DNA of 17,586 nucleotides. Source: Anaerolineales bacterium (GTDB lineage: Bacteria > Chloroflexota > Anaerolineae > Anaerolineales > Villigracilaceae). A model generated the notes under the pieces. The model saw only the letters and a list, made by a program, of their open reading frames with translations. It had not been told where the DNA came from and ran no database searches. Made by a program: the position numbers and the translations under genes. Numbering within the stretch: position 1 is the stretch's first letter; each line of letters starts with the position of its first letter. Of the stretch, positions 13,188 to 17,586 are shown piece after piece. The stretch is from contig JACKAW010000014.1 in assembly GCA_020634885.1 (NCBI GenBank), positions 1 through 17,586 on the forward strand. Reading direction: 5' to 3'.

Positions 13188-14135
13188 ATGGCTAACGAAG
13201 AAGAGAAGATCGCTACATTAGATGCAGAAGGCTTAACACTCCAATCGACCAGCCTTTGGCAGATCACCTGGCGGCGTTTGTTCCGTCGCCGTTCGGCTGT
13301 GGTTGGCATGATCATTCTTGCCATTTTGACCTTTATCGCGCTCACGGCTCAATGGCTTGCCCCCTACGGGTTTGACGAAGTGTTGATCGGTGTGGAAGAT
13401 GTGAAAGCAAGAGAATTGCCTTGCATCCACCTTCTGGGCTGTCCGGCGGAAAAACCTCAACATCTGGCGGGTATTGATGGCAACGTCCGCGACCAATTCA
13501 GCCGCCTGTTATATGGCGCCCGTCTTAGTTTGATGGTCGGTTTCTCAACCGTCACATTTGCCATCATCATTGGTACGGCATTGGGCGCACTTGCCGGGTA
13601 CTTTGGCGGCTGGTGGGATAACATCATCATGCGCTTTATGGATGTGCTGCTGGCATTCCCTTCCCTGCTGCTTGCCATTGCCATTGTTACCGTGCTGGGA
13701 CCAGGCTTGATCAATGCCCTGCTTGCCATCGGTATCGTATCCATACCGGCATATGCCCGTGTGATGCGAGCCTCCGTGTTGACCGTGCGTGAGATGGAAT
13801 ACGTCTCTGCGACCCGCGCTTTGGGCGGCAGCAATATGCAGATTTTGTTTTTGCGGATTTTGCCCAATGCGCTTACCCCATTGATCGTGCAAGGGACTTT
13901 GGGCATTGCCTCCGCCATTTTGGATGCTGCGGCTCTATCGTTTTTGGGCTTGGGTGCGCAGCCGCCCACGCCTGAGTGGGGTTCCATGCTTGGCGCGGAA
14001 CGCAACCAGGTTTTTACCGCCCCGCACCTCGTGTTTTACCCGGGCTTCATGATCATGCTCACCGTGCTATCCTTCAACCTGATCGGTGATGGTTTGCGCG
14101 ATGCGCTTGACCCGCGACTGGCACACTCAAGCTAA
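13188..14135 (+). CDS. ABC transporter permease, DppC/OppC family
   Basis: This 315-aa protein has the N-terminal cytoplasmic stretch and RRLFRRRSAVVGMIIL first helix of OppC proteins, DQFSRLLYGARLSL before the core domain, and the EAA loop EYVSATRALGGSNMQILFLRI (in parts) near residue 205. It ends LGDGLRDALDPRL-like (IGDGLRDALDPRLAHSS). A short extracytoplasmic loop carries two cysteines (LPCIHLLGC) that could form a disulfide. It starts 10 nt after the first permease; AGGA precedes the ATG. No DppD/DppF-type ATPase genes follow before the terminator, so the importer must use ATPases encoded elsewhere. Confidence 0.93.
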   Translation: MANEEEKIATLDAEGLTLQSTSLWQITWRRLFRRRSAVVGMIILAILTFIALTAQWLAPYGFDEVLIGVEDVKARELPCIHLLGCPAEKPQHLAGIDGNVRDQFSRLLYGARLSLMVGFSTVTFAIIIGTALGALAGYFGGWWDNIIMRFMDVLLAFPSLLLAIAIVTVLGPGLINALLAIGIVSIPAYARVMRASVLTVREMEYVSATRALGGSNMQILFLRILPNALTPLIVQGTLGIASAILDAAALSFLGLGAQPPTPEWGSMLGAERNQVFTAPHLVFYPGFMIMLTVLSFNLIGDGLRDALDPRLAHSS

Positions 14136-14150
14136 ATTGAAATAAATATA

Positions 14151-14181
14151 AAAAAAAGCCCGTGGTGAGCGGGCTTTTTTT
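14151..14181. terminator. Bidirectional rho-independent terminator
   Basis: AAAAAAAGCCCG and CGGGCTTTTTTT pair over 12 bp with a short loop. T-runs flank the GC stem on both strands, and it lies between the convergent permease and rhomboid genes. Confidence 0.92.
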
Positions 14182-14182
14182 A

Positions 14183-14965
14183 TTACATGTAAAACGAGAT
14201 GAACCCAAAAACGGTCAGTCCGCCAAATAGAAGCAGCACAAGCAATGCGCCGGTCATAATTTCTCGAAATTCCCTTTGGTCTTGCAAAATCGCTTCATTG
14301 GGCATCACAATGGCAGTCCACTTGGGGCTGGCAAACCAGGCAAAGATGGCACCGCCCAAAAGACCGCCAATGTGCCCCCAGTTATCAATATTTGGAGAAA
14401 GCCCAAGGAAGAGGTTGATGGCAATAATGAAAACAGCATTGCCAATTGCCTGACGGGCGTGCGAACCGAACAGATCGCGGTTGTGATAAAAGAAGGCGAT
14501 CTCAGCCGAAACCAACCCGAACACAGCGGTGGATGCACCCACGGAATATCCCTGTGTGAAAAGTAGGGAAAGCACATACCCTGAAAACCCGCCCAAAAAA
14601 TAAAGCGCAAGAAAACGCCAGTGACCAAAATGCCGCTCCAGCAATGAACCGATGGAGAACAAGGCGTACATGTTAAAAAAGATATGAGTCAGCGACCCAT
14701 GCAGGAAAATGGGCGTGATCAAACGCCAAACCTGCCCGCCATAGATCGCCTCGGTGATGCGCGCCCCGAACAGGGTGACGTAGTCAATGCCGTAGATCGA
14801 GTCGCCAAGGATCGCAGTGCTGAGCATTTGCAGAACATACACAACGACTGTCACACCAATAAGAATGTAGGTTGCAATGGGCTGAGTGGCAGGCATTCGG
14901 ATTGGAATCTGACGGGGTTCAGGAGCAGGCATCGGGTCGGGTTGAGAAGCGGGGTATTCGTTCAT
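14183..14965 (-). CDS. Rhomboid family intramembrane serine protease
   Basis: This 260-aa protein has a Pro-rich cytoplasmic N-terminus and about seven membrane segments. The rhomboid catalytic motifs are all present: HGSLTHIFFNMYAL (His94, Asn98), GAST with nucleophile Ser145, and GHIGGLLGG with catalytic His198, forming the Ser-His dyad that cuts transmembrane helices of substrates within the membrane. The WR motif of the L1 loop is also visible (VWRLITPIF). The start overlaps the guanylate kinase stop by 4 bp (ATGA), so translation is coupled. Substrates are unknown. Confidence 0.93.
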   Translation of the reverse strand: MNEYPASQPDPMPAPEPRQIPIRMPATQPIATYILIGVTVVVYVLQMLSTAILGDSIYGIDYVTLFGARITEAIYGGQVWRLITPIFLHGSLTHIFFNMYALFSIGSLLERHFGHWRFLALYFLGGFSGYVLSLLFTQGYSVGASTAVFGLVSAEIAFFYHNRDLFGSHARQAIGNAVFIIAINLFLGLSPNIDNWGHIGGLLGGAIFAWFASPKWTAIVMPNEAILQDQREFREIMTGALLVLLLFGGLTVFGFISFYM

Positions 14966-15576
14966 AGCGAAACCTTGCGATGATGCACCTTCAAATGTTC
15001 GGCGGCGATCACAGCCCGCACTTTATCCACTGTATCATCAAGGTGAAAATCGGGGTTGATGATGACATAATCAAAAGCATCGATCCGTTGCAATTCCTTG
15101 CGGGCGGTGGCAATACGCAGAGAAAGCGAATCGACCGATTCGGTCTTGCGCTCGCGCAGGCGTTTCTCCAACTCTTCTTCGCTTTCACAAGTGATGAAGA
15201 TCAGCAGCGCCTCCGGGGCGAGTTTGCGCACAGTCTCTGCACCCTGCACGTCAATCCGCATTACCACGTCTTTACCGCTGGCAAAGGCATCGCGTACCTG
15301 CCACTTTGGGATTCCCTTGTAATCGCCGTACACGATGGCATATTCGATCAGTTCGTTCTCTTCGATCATCCGCGCAAACTCATCTTTAGATACGAAGAAA
15401 TAATCCCTGCCATTCACTTCATTTTCGCGCTTCTCACGTGTGGTGGCGGTGACGACAAAATGAAATGGAAACCCGCGTTCTTTCATGCGTTGAACAACGG
15501 AATCTTTGCCAACACCGGAAGGACCGGATATGACGATCAAAAGCGGATTGGGCTTGCGGAGATCGAATTCAGACAT
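14962..15576 (-). CDS. gmk: Guanylate kinase
   Basis: This 204-aa protein is full length for Gmk, which phosphorylates GMP to GDP with ATP. It has the P-loop GPSGVGKD at 18-25, TATTREKRENEVNGRDYFFVS for GMP binding, EYAIVYGDYKGIP and MRIDVQGAETVRK. The P-loop has Asp where Ser/Thr is usual after the lysine (GKD rather than GKS), followed by Ser26; alignment with relatives would show whether this is a lineage trait. The start at 15576 has no ribosome site, but an extended -10 lies 6 nt upstream. It is first in a two-gene operon with the rhomboid and divergent from fmdB. Confidence 0.95.
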   Translation of the reverse strand: MSEFDLRKPNPLLIVISGPSGVGKDSVVQRMKERGFPFHFVVTATTREKRENEVNGRDYFFVSKDEFARMIEENELIEYAIVYGDYKGIPKWQVRDAFASGKDVVMRIDVQGAETVRKLAPEALLIFITCESEEELEKRLRERKTESVDSLSLRIATARKELQRIDAFDYVIINPDFHLDDTVDKVRAVIAAEHLKVHHRKVSL

Positions 15577-15582
15577 GCAAAT

Positions 15583-15591
15583 ATTTTACCA
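15583..15591 (-). promoter_or_regulatory. Extended -10 of gmk, leaderless spacing
   Basis: On the minus strand TGGTAAAAT ends exactly 6 nt before the gmk ATG, so transcription should start on the start codon. No good -35 is seen, as is usual with extended -10 promoters. Confidence 0.6.
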
Positions 15592-15621
15592 AACGCATCT
15601 ATTATGATTTGGGCTTGCTTC

Positions 15622-15630
15622 TGCTAAAAT
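15622..15630 (+). promoter_or_regulatory. Extended -10 of fmdB-like gene, leaderless spacing
   Basis: TGCTAAAAT ends exactly 6 nt before the ATG at 15637, mirroring the gmk promoter 31 bp away on the other strand. No ribosome site is present. Confidence 0.6.
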
Positions 15631-15636
15631 GACTTT

Positions 15637-15999
15637 ATGCCCACCTATGACTTTATCTGCAATGTCTGCCAAAATCGTTTCGATGTTTTTCTCAGCTTCA
15701 ATGATTACGGCAAAGCGCCTGTATATTGTGCCCATTGCAACAGCGCCGATGTGCGCCGCCGCATGACGAAGGTGCGTATTGCCAAAACGCAGGAACAACG
15801 GTATGAAGCCATGGCAGATGAATTTGAAAGCTTTGAGGGCTTGGATGGTGACCCAAAAGCGCTTGGGCAAATGATGAAAAATATGGGACGTGAAGCAGGG
15901 GAAGATGTGCCCGCCGGTTTTGACGAAGTGGTGGATAGGCTCGAAGCGGGGCAACACCCAGATGAAATTGGGGCAGAAATGCCCGATTTGGGCGAATAA
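15637..15999 (+). CDS. FmdB-type zinc-ribbon protein
   Basis: This 120-aa protein begins MPTYDFICNVCQNRFDVF, the hallmark of FmdB/CxxC regulatory proteins, with zinc ligands Cys8, Cys11, Cys31 and Cys34. The remainder (residues 45-120) is acidic and rich in Glu, Asp and Met, longer than the minimal 70-90-aa family form, and has no motif that I recognise. FmdB was first linked to formamidase expression, and the general role of the family remains uncertain. It is a single gene. Confidence 0.85.
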   Translation: MPTYDFICNVCQNRFDVFLSFNDYGKAPVYCAHCNSADVRRRMTKVRIAKTQEQRYEAMADEFESFEGLDGDPKALGQMMKNMGREAGEDVPAGFDEVVDRLEAGQHPDEIGAEMPDLGE

Positions 16000-16035
16000 C
16001 GCCCCGTGTAATCCTAGTAAAGTTATCCAAATTGT

Positions 16036-16051
16036 TGTGACTTTTGTCACA
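16036..16051. promoter_or_regulatory. CRP/FNR-family binding site (TGTGA-N6-TCACA)
   Basis: TGTGACTTTTGTCACA is a perfect match to the CRP half-site consensus with 6-bp spacing, and a perfect palindrome apart from its centre. It lies 160-176 bp before the cytochrome ATG. A class II start (centre at -41.5) would fall at about 16085 with TATTCA at 16073-16078 as -10. A CRP-like or related regulator of anaerobic respiration could act here. Confidence 0.6.
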
Positions 16052-16211
16052 TGACTAATAGCTTATTCTAACTATTCATTAATCTTATTCTTATTTAAAA
16101 TTCACCATATATGCTGAAAAGTGTCTTTGTCAGCAAATTCGCAAAAGGAGGCACTATTCGAAGTACTTTGAGATATTTTCACAGTTTGTACAAACATTAA
16201 GGAGAATGATA

Positions 16212-17586
16212 ATGAATCTCAAAAAATTTCTAGTTTTACTCGGAGTTTTAGTTGTGATCGGCGCAGTTTTAGCGGCTTGCGGTGGCGCAGCAGAAGAACC
16301 TACCGATGCAGCCCCCGAAGCAACCACAGAAGAAGTTTCTGTTGCTCCGGTTCCTGATACCCCATACCTGGCTGAATGGCAGGGTTCTGGTCACGCTGAT
16401 GTGGCTAGCGAACCCTTCCGTCATTGGGATGGAGAAGATCCCGCCGAAGTTCCCACTTCCTGTGCCAAGTGCCATACCAGCGCTGGGTATTCCGACTTCC
16501 TCGGTGCGGATGGCTCCGAAGCCGGTAAAGTAGATGCCGCAGTTGCTGCCGCCGATGCCCAAGGCGTGCAGTGCGTGGCTTGTCACAATGCGGTCACTAT
16601 TTCCAAGACCACAGTCATGTTCCCTTCAGGTGTTGAAATCACCTCTGGTGATGATACCCGTTGTATGGAATGCCATCAGGGACGCGAATCCAAAGTCAGC
16701 GTTGACGCGCAGATCGAAAAATTTGCAGTCACCGATATGGATGCCGTGGTTGCTCCCATCAAGGATGACCAGGGTAATGATGTTCGCTTCGGTTTCCGTA
16801 ATGTTCACTACTATGCTGCGGCTGCCACCCTCTACGGCGGCATGACCCACGGCGGTTATGAATATGAAGGACTCGCCTACGATGCAAAGAACACCCACGT
16901 CGAAGGCTACAACACTTGTATCGGCTGTCACGACCCCCACACTCTTGAAGTGAAGGTTGAAGATTGCGCCATGTGCCATGAAGATGTTGCCACTGCGGAA
17001 GATCTTAAAGATATTCGCATGGTTTCCTCTGCCCATGACTATGATGGCGACGGCAACGTGGAAGAAGGCATGTACTACGAGATCGAAGGCTTGCAGGAAA
17101 CCCTCATGGCTGAGATTCAGAAGTACGCTGCTGACACCGCTGGTACCGGCATTGTGTACGATGCGGCTGCCTACCCCTATTGGTTCGCCGATGCCGATGG
17201 CGATGGTGCTGCCGATCAGGCTGATGGAAGACCAGTGGGTTACTCCACTTGGACTGCCCGCCTACTCAAGGCTGCCTACAACTACCAGGTCTCCCTCAAG
17301 GATGCCGGTGCGTTCGCTCATGGCAACAAATACATCGTCCAGTTGCTTCACGACTCCATCGCCGACCTCGGTGGTGACGTGACCAACCTCGCCCGCAATG
17401 ATGCCGGTCACTTTGCTGGCAACACCGAACCCTTCCGCCACTGGGACTTCGACGCCGAAGGTAACCCCGTCTACGAAGTGGAAGCTGCTTGTGCCAAGTG
17501 CCACAGCGCCACCGGCTTGCCCCAGTTCCTCGAATTTGGCGCCAACCTGCCCAACGAAGCCTCCAATGGCTTTATGTGCAGCACCT
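16212..17586 (+). CDS. Multiheme c-type cytochrome lipoprotein (partial, 3' end outside window)
   Basis: The frame stays open for 458 codons from the ATG at 16212, which has AAGGAG 7 nt upstream. The lipoprotein signal ends VLAAC (Cys23), followed by an acidic linker. Six CXXCH heme sites are visible: Cys84 (CAKCH), Cys121 (CVACH), Cys151 (CMECH), Cys236 (CIGCH), Cys252 (CAMCH) and Cys427 (CAKCH); the last bases (MCST) may begin a seventh. The stretch EPFRHWD ... CAKCH occurs twice (residues 67-88 and 406-431). Two Asp-rich loops (DYDGDGN at 276-282, DADGDGA at 327-333) resemble calcium-binding loops. It likely moves electrons outside the membrane; the partner enzyme is unknown. Confidence 0.92.
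   Translation, partial: MNLKKFLVLLGVLVVIGAVLAACGGAAEEPTDAAPEATTEEVSVAPVPDTPYLAEWQGSGHADVASEPFRHWDGEDPAEVPTSCAKCHTSAGYSDFLGADGSEAGKVDAAVAAADAQGVQCVACHNAVTISKTTVMFPSGVEITSGDDTRCMECHQGRESKVSVDAQIEKFAVTDMDAVVAPIKDDQGNDVRFGFRNVHYYAAAATLYGGMTHGGYEYEGLAYDAKNTHVEGYNTCIGCHDPHTLEVKVEDCAMCHEDVATAEDLKDIRMVSSAHDYDGDGNVEEGMYYEIEGLQETLMAEIQKYAADTAGTGIVYDAAAYPYWFADADGDGAADQADGRPVGYSTWTARLLKAAYNYQVSLKDAGAFAHGNKYIVQLLHDSIADLGGDVTNLARNDAGHFAGNTEPFRHWDFDAEGNPVYEVEAACAKCHSATGLPQFLEFGANLPNEASNGFMCST

Noticed and set aside
15990..16004. Small hairpin GGGCG-AATAA-CGCCC at the end of the FmdB-type gene
   Set aside because: The 5-bp stem lacks a T-run and overlaps the stop codon, so it is too weak to call a terminator.
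1..17586. CRISPR arrays, tRNA and rRNA genes, and insertion sequences
   Set aside because: I saw no regularly spaced identical repeats, tRNA-like cloverleaf, rRNA segment or transposase within the window.

Overview
The window joins a mobile element (about 1-7315) to ordinary chromosome (about 7315-17586). Several features suggest an anaerobic or facultative member of the Chloroflexota, probably Anaerolineae-like: Ala/Pro/Glu-rich linkers behind lipoprotein signals, a stand-alone AmmeMemoRadiSam radical SAM enzyme, an SufS-like desulfurase, and a multiheme lipoprotein cytochrome. That placement is inference; there is no rRNA or marker gene here to prove it.

Element, 1-7315. The left end lies outside the window. 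A minus-strand operon runs leftwards: a 66-aa ribbon-helix-helix-like protein, a 40-aa single-pass membrane peptide, ParA, a 201-aa protein with two copies of one domain, a doubtful 75-aa coupled ORF, and a large protein (440 codons visible, open at the window edge) with a DnaA domain I-like N-terminus but no AAA+ domain in the visible part. This looks like the replication/partition module of a plasmid-like integrative element. Upstream are a 201-aa two-helix membrane protein and a 69-aa protein, both on the minus strand. The plus strand then carries an excisionase-like helix-turn-helix protein, a structured leader with a 79-aa protein, and a 541-aa large serine recombinase. Two diverged copies of a 53-54-bp block, each with two repeats about 23 bp apart, sit at 3371-3423 and 4687-4740 and are candidate operators or a centromere.

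Junction, about 7307-7347. The recombinase gene ends inside the antisense strand of a cysteine desulfurase-like gene. That gene is cut at its PLP-lysine motif, so the element has apparently integrated there.

Chromosome, 7315-17586. After the desulfurase fragment come a universal stress protein, MobA (minus), AmrS (plus), an oligopeptide/dipeptide-type ABC importer (lipoprotein binding protein, then two permeases; no ATPases in the window), a terminator shared with a convergent rhomboid protease-guanylate kinase pair, an FmdB zinc-ribbon protein, and a partial lipoprotein cytochrome with six CXXCH sites visible. The binding protein appears circularly permuted: the segment that normally forms the N-terminus of the SBP_bac_5 fold is at its C-terminus.

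Regulation. mobA, gmk and fmdB each have a -10 hexamer exactly 6 nt before the ATG and no Shine-Dalgarno, suggesting leaderless mRNAs. A perfect 16-bp palindrome lies between mobA and amrS, and a perfect CRP-type TGTGA-N6-TCACA site lies upstream of the cytochrome.
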